Assembly: GCA_010906935.1 (NCBI GenBank)
Contig: JAAFHC010000016.1
Coordinates: forward strand, 1 to 41,915
From: Gelidibacter sp.
GTDB taxonomy: Bacteria; Bacteroidota; Bacteroidia; Flavobacteriales; Flavobacteriaceae
Direction: 5' to 3'
Length of the DNA stretch: 41,915 nt
Of this stretch, positions 17,804 through 26,730 are shown piece by piece. Every line of letters begins with the position of its first letter. Position 1 is the first letter of the stretch. The notes under the pieces were generated by a model, which worked only from the letters and a program-made list of their open reading frames with translations, was not told the origin of the DNA and searched no databases. The position numbers and the translations under genes are program-made.

Positions 17804-18712
17804 CTATATTTCTCTTCTTAACCTAACATCTATCTCAGGTCTTTTATCTTCTTCACGGTAAGTATGTCCTCCAATGTAATACAAGCCTTTACTCTTAGTT
17901 TCATTAACTCTTATAATTATTTTGTTTGATCCTTTTTCCAGAGAAGATCTTACAAACCCAGTAATATCTGCTTCAAACTTAATTTTTTCAGAAGTAGATG
18001 TAGCGTTAAATGGTTCTAATGAAATTAGTTCCATGTTTGCATCGGCAGGCTGTGTTGCCGAAGTCCATATAGGATCAATCTCTCCTGTTATAGATTTGAT
18101 TTCCATAATGCCTGGACCTGCAGACGCACCTTGTGCATGACTTCTAGTAAGCCAAAAGCGAAAAGTATATTTATTCTTATCTTCAAGTGTATTAATAGTG
18201 CTTAAATCAAATTCTATAAATACAATTCTGTCAAATTGAGCCCCTTGATTTCTAACATCAAGTTCTTGCCCAGTCTTAAAACCATCAGATTTATGTAAAT
18301 ATCCTGAATTTAGTGCAGACAAAGTTTGATCGTATATATATTCTACAGGTTTAACAATTATTTTAGCCTGACCATTAGCTCTGGCAGCTTCACCAAAGCG
18401 ACTAGAAGCAAATTCAGCGATAATTGTTGTTGTTGTATCAGGGGCAACATTGAAAGTATGATTGTTATCCATAACATCATAAATGGCTCCTTTGTAAGTA
18501 GTTTTGTTTTTACCTACCCAATAGTAACTGAATCCAAATGGAGGCGTCCCTTTAAAACTAACGGCTACAGCTGTAGAGTCTCCAGCTAATATTTCAGCAT
18601 CTCCACTAAGGACGGTAGATGGAGCCTCAATAGGATCCTTTTCGCAGCTAGTAATTAATATCATTACTAAAACAATTAGTAATGTATTCTTTAATAATAT
18701 TTTATACTTCAT
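17804..18712 (-). CDS. PUL surface lipoprotein with probable CBM96-like glycan-binding module
   Basis: This 302-residue lipoprotein (LVMILITSC, Cys23) follows susD by 11 bases, the usual place for a SusE- or SGBP-type surface glycan-binding protein. Residues about 30-125 form an Ig-like domain (FKGTPPFGFSYYWVG ... DTTTTIIAEF). Residues about 128-300 resemble the CBM96/DNRLRE-type module: LDVRNQGAQFDRIVFIEFDL followed by YTFRFWLTRSH is its typical core. It probably holds the glycan at the cell surface next to the SusCD pair. It carries no hydrolase motif that I can see. The role comes from context and domain pattern; the ligand is unknown. Confidence 0.8.
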   Translation of the reverse strand: MKYKILLKNTLLIVLVMILITSCEKDPIEAPSTVLSGDAEILAGDSTAVAVSFKGTPPFGFSYYWVGKNKTTYKGAIYDVMDNNHTFNVAPDTTTTIIAEFASSRFGEAARANGQAKIIVKPVEYIYDQTLSALNSGYLHKSDGFKTGQELDVRNQGAQFDRIVFIEFDLSTINTLEDKNKYTFRFWLTRSHAQGASAGPGIMEIKSITGEIDPIWTSATQPADANMELISLEPFNATSTSEKIKFEADITGFVRSSLEKGSNKIIIRVNETKSKGLYYIGGHTYREEDKRPEIDVRLRREI

Positions 18713-18723
18713 AACGTAAATGT

Positions 18724-20361
18724 TTATTGAATAAGGTTATTAGAATCTGTTTCTATTCTTGGAATTGGCCATAGGTATCCCACGGCAGGGTCAAATGTTC
18801 TTGTTTCAAAGTCATATACCTTGTATGTAGCTGAGTTCGTTTTTAGTAATATTGGTTCGTAGCCTCTGGCATTTTTAAACGCTTCAAACCCAATGTCCCA
18901 TCTTTTAATATCAAAATACCTTAACCCTTCTAAAGCAAATTCTACTCTTCTTTCATGTCGAATAATTTGTCTCATGGCATCTTGTGATATCCCCAAACCT
19001 TCAACATCTCCAACTTTAGGCATCATTACACTTGGTCTTTGTCTCACTTGGTTTATTAAATCATTTACATAAACTTCATCGTAAGTGCCAGTTTCTACCA
19101 TCGCTTCCGCCTCCATTAAAAGAATATCTGCAAAACGAATTATAATTGGATTTACTCCAGATATATCTTGAACCCAATTATTAGAATAATCAACATATTT
19201 TCTAGCTTTAAAACTAGAAAAGTTTGCAGCTCTTTGATTGCTAGGATAGTATATTTCCTTGTCATCATTATTGCCTACCCCACCTATTTTATATCTATAA
19301 AAAGAATAAGGAACCACTATTGTTGCATGAAGACGAGGGTCTCTATTTGAAAATCTATTGTCGTAAAGGTTTTCCTGTTTGACTTTAGTTGAAGGGTTAT
19401 AAACACCAGGATTTATACTTTCGTCATAAAGTGTGTTAGAAGGATTATCAATTGATAATCCATTAGTGGAATAAAATTGTTCTTCTAGGTTTTGCGATAT
19501 TTGATATCCTCCCCAAAAAACAAATCTAGTATACCAACTATTGGACAAGCCTCTTTTAGCTTCATTTGTTTCAAATTGTAAATCAAATATGGTTTCTGTG
19601 TTAGCAGCCTCATTTTCTGGCAAAAAAATACTTCCAAAATTATCCATTAAGTTATATATTTCTAAACCTTTAACTTTTTGGCAGTATTCAATTGCCATTT
19701 CATAATTGTTATGGTATAGATAAGCCCGTGCTTTCATGGCTAAAGCGGCTCCTTTTGTAGCTCTACCACGTTCAGAAGGTTCGTAGATTATAGGTAGTAA
19801 TTCTGAGGCAGTTTCTAGTTCTGCTAATACAAATTCAAGAATATCATTTTCTGATGATAAGGCTTTGTCTTTTTGAGATAAACTTTCGGGTTCAGTTCTT
19901 AAAGGAACTGCACCATAAAATTCTAACAAATCAAAATATGCTAGGGCTCTTAAAAATGTAGCTTCGCCTTTATATTGATTGTACTTTTCTTCTGAAAGAG
20001 GCACATTATCAATATAAAATAATACGGTATTAGCTCTTAAAATAGTGCTATAGTTTCTAGACCATTTTTGTTCTATAAAAGAAGTTTCATTATTATAAAT
20101 TCTTTTCCACATTTCCTGATAACCAACATAGTAACCATTATCAACAATAAAATCTGTTTTGATTGGTTCTTCTCTATCTGATATAAATGCATTATATATG
20201 CCACTAACAGAATGCACAATGTCTTTTTCTGTTTTAAAATTATCTGGAGCTAAAAAATCAATAGGACTGCGCTCTATAAATTCATCATCATTACATCCTA
20301 AAAACATAACACATATTAGGATTAAAATAGGATTAAAACAGGTATTATATTTATTTTTCAT
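18724..20361 (-). CDS. SusD/RagB family outer-membrane glycan-binding lipoprotein (locus A)
   Basis: This 545-residue SusD-like lipoprotein (CVMFLGC, Cys23) caps the SusC transporter and binds oligosaccharides. Family marks are the early TPR-type helices (YNQYKGEATFLRALAYFDLL and GAVPLRTEP), the RGRATKGAALAMKARAYLY segment, and late motifs IIRFADILLMEAEAMVETG and RRVEFALEGLRYFDIKRW. It ends PIPRIETDSNNLIQ, a few residues shorter than relatives that finish with NPGY. It lies 22 bases after susC and is certainly co-transcribed with it. The family call is certain; the ligand is unknown. Confidence 0.95.
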   Translation of the reverse strand: MKNKYNTCFNPILILICVMFLGCNDDEFIERSPIDFLAPDNFKTEKDIVHSVSGIYNAFISDREEPIKTDFIVDNGYYVGYQEMWKRIYNNETSFIEQKWSRNYSTILRANTVLFYIDNVPLSEEKYNQYKGEATFLRALAYFDLLEFYGAVPLRTEPESLSQKDKALSSENDILEFVLAELETASELLPIIYEPSERGRATKGAALAMKARAYLYHNNYEMAIEYCQKVKGLEIYNLMDNFGSIFLPENEAANTETIFDLQFETNEAKRGLSNSWYTRFVFWGGYQISQNLEEQFYSTNGLSIDNPSNTLYDESINPGVYNPSTKVKQENLYDNRFSNRDPRLHATIVVPYSFYRYKIGGVGNNDDKEIYYPSNQRAANFSSFKARKYVDYSNNWVQDISGVNPIIIRFADILLMEAEAMVETGTYDEVYVNDLINQVRQRPSVMMPKVGDVEGLGISQDAMRQIIRHERRVEFALEGLRYFDIKRWDIGFEAFKNARGYEPILLKTNSATYKVYDFETRTFDPAVGYLWPIPRIETDSNNLIQ

Positions 20362-20383
20362 ATGTATTTAGTTTAATTATTAT

Positions 20384-23300
20384 TTAAAGACTAAGGTTTA
20401 TTCCTAAAGAATAAGAACTTGTTTGTGGATGAAAATTTCCACTAGTATTTCTATAATCTCTCTCTGGATCATAGCCTTCAAGAAAGTTTGTTATAACAAA
20501 GACATTTTCAGCAGTTGCAAATATTTTTAATCGACTAATGCCAATCTTATCAAGTATATTTTTGTTAATATCGTAGGATAGAGTAATGTTTTTTAATCTA
20601 AAATAATCGGCGTCGTATATATTATAATCGGATACAATGGCATCTCTTATTTTATCTTCATAAAGCCTTGAATAGGAGGTGTTTTGATTTTCAAAAGTCC
20701 ATCGGTTGTCTGCCAAAACTCTACTTACAGTTCCATTACCTGCATTCCAAAAAGGGCCTATGCCCGGTCCATTTAGATAAGCTTGGGATCCACCTACACC
20801 TTGACCTAATAAACGTAAGTTCCAATTTTTATATGAAAAATTCAAATTGATTCCATAATTTATTTTTGGTACAGATCGACCAATGATTGTTTTATCATCT
20901 GGAGTGATTAAGTTGTCTTCATTTGTATCTACCATTTTAATGTCACCAGGAGCAGGATTTGTCATTACACCAGAGTGATCTGGTAAACCTGATATTAATT
21001 GATAGTCTCTATCATCATGTGGTATTGTAATGTCACTATTATTCTGCCATGTAAAGTCGTTTATTTGTAGCAGACCATTAGTTTTATATCCAAAGAAGGA
21101 TGAGAAAGAAGATCCTACTTGACTACGCAAAATATTAGCACTAGAATGATTCACAAACTCTAAATTATCCCCTAAACTTGTTACCTCATTTTTAAGGTAA
21201 CTTAAATTCGCATTAATCGAGAACCCAAATCCATTAGGGTTTGATTTACTTTTGTAACCAAGATCTAAATCAAAACCTTCATTTAGCATATCTCCAACGT
21301 TTTGATATGGTAAAGAGCTTACCCCTAAAGAAGGAGGAATGGTCACTCTCGCTAAAATATCAAAGGTCTTCTTTTGATAATAATCAAAATTAATAGTTAC
21401 ATGATTATTGATAATCATGTTGAAGCCAATGTCTATTTGTTCAGTTGTTTCCCAAGTAGTATCTGGATTGGCTAATACAGTAGTTCCCCGGCCAGGTACT
21501 ATAGCACCACCAAAAGCATAGAATTCTGAACCGCTCATTTGATCTGAAGTGGCATATGTTGTGGAAATATTTTGATTACCCAATCTTCCCCACGAAGCTC
21601 GAAGTTTTAATTTTAAAAAGTCTGAGTTTTTCATAAAATTTTCTTTGTCCATAACCCAACCCAATGAGGCAGAAGGAAATGTGCCATATTTATTTCCATC
21701 AGCAAAACGAGAAGATCCATCTCTACGGACGCTCATGGTTACTAAATACTTATTATTATAGGAATAGTTTAATCTTCCAAATTGAGATACGGTAGCATTA
21801 GAATTTGCTCCCGATCTAAGGAAACTAGAAGAAGGGTTTCCGAAGCTGAAAATAGGTTCATTGGTTGATAAATCGTCAACAAAACCGCTATCATATGTAT
21901 AGTCTCGTTCTAGCCTTTCATAGCCTACTAAAGCTCCTATTTTATGATTGTCTATATTAAAATCATAATTAATTGTTCCTGTAAATTGATCAGTATCTGT
22001 TTGATACCATTCTTTAGATAGGCTTGACAGCTTAAGTGACCCACCGAATGAATTATCAACAATCCCAGCAGTTTCATACTCAGGTAGTAATCGAATATAA
22101 TCTAACTCATACTTATTTTTACTATATAATAGCTTAGCGGTTACATTTTTTATCGGCTCAATTTCAATAGATCCTTGAAGTCTCAAACTTACACGTTCCC
22201 TATCTGTACCACCGCCAATGTTTTCTATGTATAAATATCTACCAGGGAAGCTTGGTGTGCCATTATCAGAGGTAACAAAAGATACAGGAGTGTTAGAAGA
22301 AATTTGATTTAGTACGCTGGAAGTTGATGATGACAATTCGTGTGAATCTTCCTCATCTCCATATATGTTTAAGTTTACTCTAATTTTATCATCTAAAAAC
22401 TTCCCATCCAAAATTGTTCTAAATGATAATTTTTGTGAATTGGTACCAATTAAAACACCTTCATGATTTAAATGACTTAATGAACTTGAAAATTTATATT
22501 TTTCACTTCCGCCTCGTATATTCAAATAATCGCTGTGTAACATTGAAACTTTAAAATAAGTGTCATACCAATCTGTGTTAGGTCTATTAGGGTTAAGTCC
22601 ATATTCAAATTCTTTAATATCTGTTTCACTATATACTTCAGGAAGATTCATATTTCTGCGGGCTTCATTTCTTAAAGTAACATGCTCCCATGAATTGACT
22701 GTTTCTGGAAGTATAGTGGCTTGAGTTAAGGTAGATAAACGGTTGTAATCTATGGTCAACCCTGTTGTGTTATTTTTTGTCTCAATAATAATAACACCCG
22801 CAGATGCTCTAGAGCCGTAAATTGAAGCTGATGCAGCGTCCTTAAGAACCGATAATGATTTTATATCATTGGGGTTAACATCACTCATATCACCAGGGAC
22901 TCCATCAATAATTATTAGAGGATCATTATTATTATCAATTGAAGTTATTCCACGTATTCGAATAGAAGATGTATTATCTCCTGGTTGCCCAGAATTTTGC
23001 ACAATGGTTACTCCTGAAACTTTTCCTTGCAATAACTGACTTGCATCAGTTACAGCTCTATCCTCTGAGTCTTTTAGCGAAACAGTACTAACAGAGCCTG
23101 TAATTTCGTTTCTTTTTTGAGAACCATATCCAATAACAACAACTTCGTCTAATTGACTAATATTTTCTTGTAAAACTACATTGATAACACTTTTACCAGA
23201 TAAAGCAATACTCATTTCTTTATAGCCAAGAAAACTTATTGTTAAAATAGCATTTTCGTTTTGAACACTTAGTGTAAAATTACCATCAAAATCGGTTATA

Positions 23301-23581
23301 GCACCATTTTTTGTTCCTTTTTCAACGAGTGTAGCTCCTACAATAGGAGTGCCTTTTGAATCAACAACGGTTCCTTTTACTTCAAATTGTTGTGTCGTGA
23401 ATGTGCTTGATGATTTCTCATTTAAAATAGATACATCAAAACCATCATTTATTGAATAAACTAATGTACTAGCTTGAAATGTATACGTAGATAAAAGAAA
23501 ATAAAACAGAATGAATTTTGAATTCTTTATAACTTGAAATCTACGAAAGCATAAAATTTTAATTTGCATTAATTTTGTCAT
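20384..23581 (-). CDS. SusC/RagA family TonB-dependent transporter (locus A)
   Basis: This 1065-residue outer-membrane transporter imports glycan fragments using energy from TonB. It has a signal-type N-terminus (residues about 20-38), a carboxypeptidase-regulatory-like beta domain at about 66-138 (VKGTVVDSKGTPIVGATLVE), the DEVVVIGYGSQKR segment at about 145-157, a plug to about 265 (IRIRGITSIDNNNDPLIIID and SVLKDAASASIYGSRASAGV), and then a 22-strand-type barrel. The ATG at 23581 was kept; the ATG four codons later is as good. It is the first gene of locus A. Its promoter overlaps a LacI-like operator, with three more between it and the divergent regulator gene. Confidence 0.95.
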   Translation of the reverse strand: MTKLMQIKILCFRRFQVIKNSKFILFYFLLSTYTFQASTLVYSINDGFDVSILNEKSSSTFTTQQFEVKGTVVDSKGTPIVGATLVEKGTKNGAITDFDGNFTLSVQNENAILTISFLGYKEMSIALSGKSVINVVLQENISQLDEVVVIGYGSQKRNEITGSVSTVSLKDSEDRAVTDASQLLQGKVSGVTIVQNSGQPGDNTSSIRIRGITSIDNNNDPLIIIDGVPGDMSDVNPNDIKSLSVLKDAASASIYGSRASAGVIIIETKNNTTGLTIDYNRLSTLTQATILPETVNSWEHVTLRNEARRNMNLPEVYSETDIKEFEYGLNPNRPNTDWYDTYFKVSMLHSDYLNIRGGSEKYKFSSSLSHLNHEGVLIGTNSQKLSFRTILDGKFLDDKIRVNLNIYGDEEDSHELSSSTSSVLNQISSNTPVSFVTSDNGTPSFPGRYLYIENIGGGTDRERVSLRLQGSIEIEPIKNVTAKLLYSKNKYELDYIRLLPEYETAGIVDNSFGGSLKLSSLSKEWYQTDTDQFTGTINYDFNIDNHKIGALVGYERLERDYTYDSGFVDDLSTNEPIFSFGNPSSSFLRSGANSNATVSQFGRLNYSYNNKYLVTMSVRRDGSSRFADGNKYGTFPSASLGWVMDKENFMKNSDFLKLKLRASWGRLGNQNISTTYATSDQMSGSEFYAFGGAIVPGRGTTVLANPDTTWETTEQIDIGFNMIINNHVTINFDYYQKKTFDILARVTIPPSLGVSSLPYQNVGDMLNEGFDLDLGYKSKSNPNGFGFSINANLSYLKNEVTSLGDNLEFVNHSSANILRSQVGSSFSSFFGYKTNGLLQINDFTWQNNSDITIPHDDRDYQLISGLPDHSGVMTNPAPGDIKMVDTNEDNLITPDDKTIIGRSVPKINYGINLNFSYKNWNLRLLGQGVGGSQAYLNGPGIGPFWNAGNGTVSRVLADNRWTFENQNTSYSRLYEDKIRDAIVSDYNIYDADYFRLKNITLSYDINKNILDKIGISRLKIFATAENVFVITNFLEGYDPERDYRNTSGNFHPQTSSYSLGINLSL

Positions 23582-23698
23582 AAGTCATAATTTTAGTTTG
23601 TTTTTTTGTTCAGATTTAAAATCTATTTAGTTTTCAAATAAGTATGGTAAATACCTTAAATTTTTGTTTAATAAATTAGCACCTTGTTTTAACGACCA

Positions 23699-23729
23699 CT
23701 AAAATAGAAACGCAAACGTTTTCACCCAA
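23699..23729 (-). promoter_or_regulatory. susC (locus A) promoter overlapped by an operator
   Basis: On the minus strand, TTG (23729-23727) and TATTTTAG (23706-23699) are 20 bases apart, close to the Bacteroidota TTG-N19-TAnnTTTG promoter. The spacer contains GAAAACGTTTGCG, a LacI-type half-matching operator at 23711-23723. A bound regulator would sit between the two promoter boxes, which suggests repression. Confidence 0.5.
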
Positions 23730-23795
23730 CACATTCTTGATATAAATCTACGGAAACGTTTTCGGAAACGTTTTTTTTTTCCGGAAACGTTTCCG
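23711..23795. promoter_or_regulatory. cluster of four LacI-type operators between susC and lacI
   Basis: The best site is the perfect 14-base palindrome CGGAAACGTTTCCG at 23782-23795. Related sites are CGGAAACGTTTTCG at 23751-23764, CGGAAACGTTTTTT at 23763-23776 and CGCAAACGTTTTCA at 23711-23724. All keep the AAACGTTT core typical of LacI/GalR-family operators with a central CG. They lie in the divergent gap between susC and the LacI-type gene. The natural reading is that this regulator controls both its own gene and locus A. The gap holds no other gene. A weak TATCTTTA box at 23818-23825 may serve lacI. Confidence 0.75.
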
Positions 23796-23849
23796 AAAAT
23801 CGAAACAACTTATTTAGTATCTTTACAAAACCAACTTATCTATACAAAA

Positions 23850-24863
23850 ATGAAACATGTTACAATCATAGACGTGGCAAAAGCCTTAAACTGTTCCATT
23901 TCTACAGTTTCCAGAGCTTTTAACGATAAATATGATATACGTCCGGAAACCCGTGAAAAGATATTAAAAGTTGCTGAAGACATGGGATACTCTCCCAATC
24001 CAATAGCTCGTAAACTAAAACAAAAATGCAGTTATAATATTGGTGTTGTTGTTCCCGAATTTCTCAATCCATTTTTTCCGGAAGTAATTATTGGTATTCA
24101 AGATGTATTTTTAAAAAAGGGTTACCAGATATTAATCATGCAGTCAAACGAATGTTATCAGACTGAGCTTGAAAACTTACAAACATTGGTCGATAATTTT
24201 GTAGATGGAATAATTCTATCTCTATCACAGGAATCCAAGAACAGTAATTTTCTGCAAAAGTTGATTGAGAAGGGATATCCTTTGGTATTATTTAATCGGG
24301 TTAATGAATCTTTAGCCGTTCCGAAGGTGGTTTTTGATGATTATAAATGGTCGTTTTTTGCCACGGAACATCTCATTCAACAAGGTTTAACCAAGCTAAT
24401 CCATCTTGCCGGTCCTAATCATATCAACTTGTCGAATAGCAGGGCTCAAGGTTTTATGGATGCACATAGGAAACATAAAATACCAGTTTCAAATAAAAAT
24501 ATAATTGAAACTGGATTTTTAGTTGTAGATGGTGAACGAGTGGTTGCAAAGTTAATTTCAGAAAACATGCTCCCCGAAGGATTTGTTTGTGTAAATGACC
24601 CTACAGCTATGGGAGCAATGAAAGCATTAAAACATCACGGTATAAAAATACCAAAAGATGTTGCAGTTATTGGTTTTTCAGAAACTCCAATGGCTGAACT
24701 AATTGATCCCCCGCTTTCATCCGTCAAGCAACCCACTTACCAAATGGGTGAAGTTGCTGCGGAACTATTGCTAAAACAAATTGAATCTAATATGTTCAAT
24801 ATTCCGGAAACGGTTGTTTTGAGTGGGAGTTTAAGTGTTAGGGAGTCATCGGTCAAGAGGTAA
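23850..24863 (+). CDS. LacI/GalR family transcriptional regulator
   Basis: This 337-residue regulator is the only intact plus-strand gene. Residues 3-25 form the LacI-type helix-turn-helix (TIIDVAKALNCSISTVSRAF), followed by the hinge (GYSPNPIARKLKQK) that inserts into the operator's central CG. Residues about 62-335 are the sugar-binding periplasmic-binding-protein fold (NIGVVVPEFLNPFFPEVI ... VAVIGFSETPMAELIDPPLS). Such proteins release or tighten on DNA when a small sugar binds. The four AAACGTTT-core sites in the upstream gap are almost certainly its targets, giving autoregulation and control of the divergent susC operon. LacI-type control is less usual for PULs than hybrid two-component or SusR systems. 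The effector sugar is unknown; galactose-related sugars would fit the neighbours. Confidence 0.93.
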   Translation: MKHVTIIDVAKALNCSISTVSRAFNDKYDIRPETREKILKVAEDMGYSPNPIARKLKQKCSYNIGVVVPEFLNPFFPEVIIGIQDVFLKKGYQILIMQSNECYQTELENLQTLVDNFVDGIILSLSQESKNSNFLQKLIEKGYPLVLFNRVNESLAVPKVVFDDYKWSFFATEHLIQQGLTKLIHLAGPNHINLSNSRAQGFMDAHRKHKIPVSNKNIIETGFLVVDGERVVAKLISENMLPEGFVCVNDPTAMGAMKALKHHGIKIPKDVAVIGFSETPMAELIDPPLSSVKQPTYQMGEVAAELLLKQIESNMFNIPETVVLSGSLSVRESSVKR

Positions 24864-24864
24864 G

Positions 24865-24885
24865 GTCTCCTAAGTTTGGGGAGAC
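24865..24885 (+). terminator. short hairpin directly after lacI
   Basis: GTCTCC at 24865-24870 pairs with GGAGAC at 24880-24885, starting two bases after the lacI stop codon. No T-run follows, so it may be an mRNA 3'-end stabiliser rather than a true intrinsic terminator. Confidence 0.35.
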
Positions 24886-24969
24886 TACAGGTGAGTGGAG
24901 ATATTTATGTAGAGTTGATCCGTCCTGAAATATGTATACACAAAACAACAAGTGTATGTATAAAAATGA

Positions 24970-25519
<550 letters not shown>

Positions 25520-26623
25520 TTAAATCCTAATAAATATTTTCTTTTTGTACATCCAGTAACAGATGTACCAAAGTATAAAAAGCACGATAATACTTAAAAT
25601 AATAGGTGCCCCTAATTCACCTGTCCAACCAAACAACGCATTTGAAAACGGAAGAAATATAGTCTTGATGAGATCGGCTCCCCCAATATGTGCAAACAGG
25701 TAAATAGATAGTGGATTCATCCCTACTATGGCAAAAAACAAAACCCCTTTTTGATATTTTCTAACATCTATTAACCAATAACAAAAAGCAAGAGCAATGA
25801 ATGCCCATCCTCCGCTGACAAAAACAAATGAACTGGTTGATATGCGTTTTATTATTGGGATAAACGGACTCAGACCATAGCCAATAATTAATCCAATAAT
25901 CCCCGCACCAAATAAAATCAGTAGTTTTTTCTTGGCTGAATAATTACCCATAAGCAATTGGCCTGCCAGAACACCCCAAATTGTATGCGCCGCAGTTGGG
26001 ATAGCATTAAACATAGCCCAATGACCTTCATCTTCTGCTCCAGAAATAAGAATATTAAACCATGCCCCAAAATTTTCTCCTGCTACAAAAGCATTATTAA
26101 AACCTTCAATAGGAAAAAATCGATACAAGCCTTCGCTTATTAGAATTAACAGTACAGAAAAGCCAATTTGAATTCCTACCGATTTGCGAATAACCAAAAA
26201 GGCCAATATATAGGTAACTGAAAGTTGTGCCAATACATTTTGGAACCTGAAAACAATTTCTCCTGGCTCGATACAATAGAGTCCCCACCCCAAGAGTAGC
26301 ATTAAAAATGCCCTTTTAAAAGCATGTTTACTTAATTGCTTATATGAATCACCTTTCTCTATCCTCTTTGAAAAAGATAATGGCATAGCTACGCCTACAA
26401 TAAACATAAAAAATGGTTGGATTAAATCCCAGAAATGAAGCCCTTCCCAATCAACATGGTGTAATTGAGTTCCTATAGCATAAATAAAAGTTCCTTTTAA
26501 TTTTGGCGATACCAGATAAGTGAATAGATGAGAAAATTCGGCAATAAGTAAAAACATGGTTAATCCCCTGTAAAAATCGAGGGATAAAAGCCGATCATTA
26601 GATTTTTCTTGCACTTCAAGCAT
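25520..26623 (-). CDS. DUF5009/HGSNAT-like multi-pass membrane acyltransferase homologue
   Basis: This 367-residue inner-membrane protein has about ten hydrophobic helices. Its start, RLLSLDFYRGLTMFLLI at residues 11-27, is the signature of the DUF5009 / heparan-alpha-glucosaminide N-acetyltransferase-like group. Family-like segments follow: DLIQPFFMFIVGVAMPLSFS, GWGLYCIEPG, WAMFNAIPTAAHTIWGVLAG and GMNPLSIYLFAHIG. Relatives acetylate amino sugars across the membrane using cytoplasmic acetyl-CoA. In PULs these genes often accompany amino-sugar glycans, which fits the GH109 enzyme in this locus. It is the last gene of locus B and faces lacI. The family is fairly sure; acetylation of a glycan product here is inference. 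Confidence 0.82.
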   Translation of the reverse strand: MLEVQEKSNDRLLSLDFYRGLTMFLLIAEFSHLFTYLVSPKLKGTFIYAIGTQLHHVDWEGLHFWDLIQPFFMFIVGVAMPLSFSKRIEKGDSYKQLSKHAFKRAFLMLLLGWGLYCIEPGEIVFRFQNVLAQLSVTYILAFLVIRKSVGIQIGFSVLLILISEGLYRFFPIEGFNNAFVAGENFGAWFNILISGAEDEGHWAMFNAIPTAAHTIWGVLAGQLLMGNYSAKKKLLILFGAGIIGLIIGYGLSPFIPIIKRISTSSFVFVSGGWAFIALAFCYWLIDVRKYQKGVLFFAIVGMNPLSIYLFAHIGGADLIKTIFLPFSNALFGWTGELGAPIILSIIVLFILWYICYWMYKKKIFIRI

Positions 26624-26730
26624 GATGTATTATTTTAGTAAGTTTCTAATTCAGAAATAAAAGATTATTTCATTTCTGGTTAACGTAATTGTATCATTAT
26701 TTCAATAAAATTTGCTTTTATGTTCCATTA

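Noticed and set aside
24812-24823. CGGAAACGGTTG near the end of lacI
   Set aside because: It only matches half of the operator and is part of the coding sequence.
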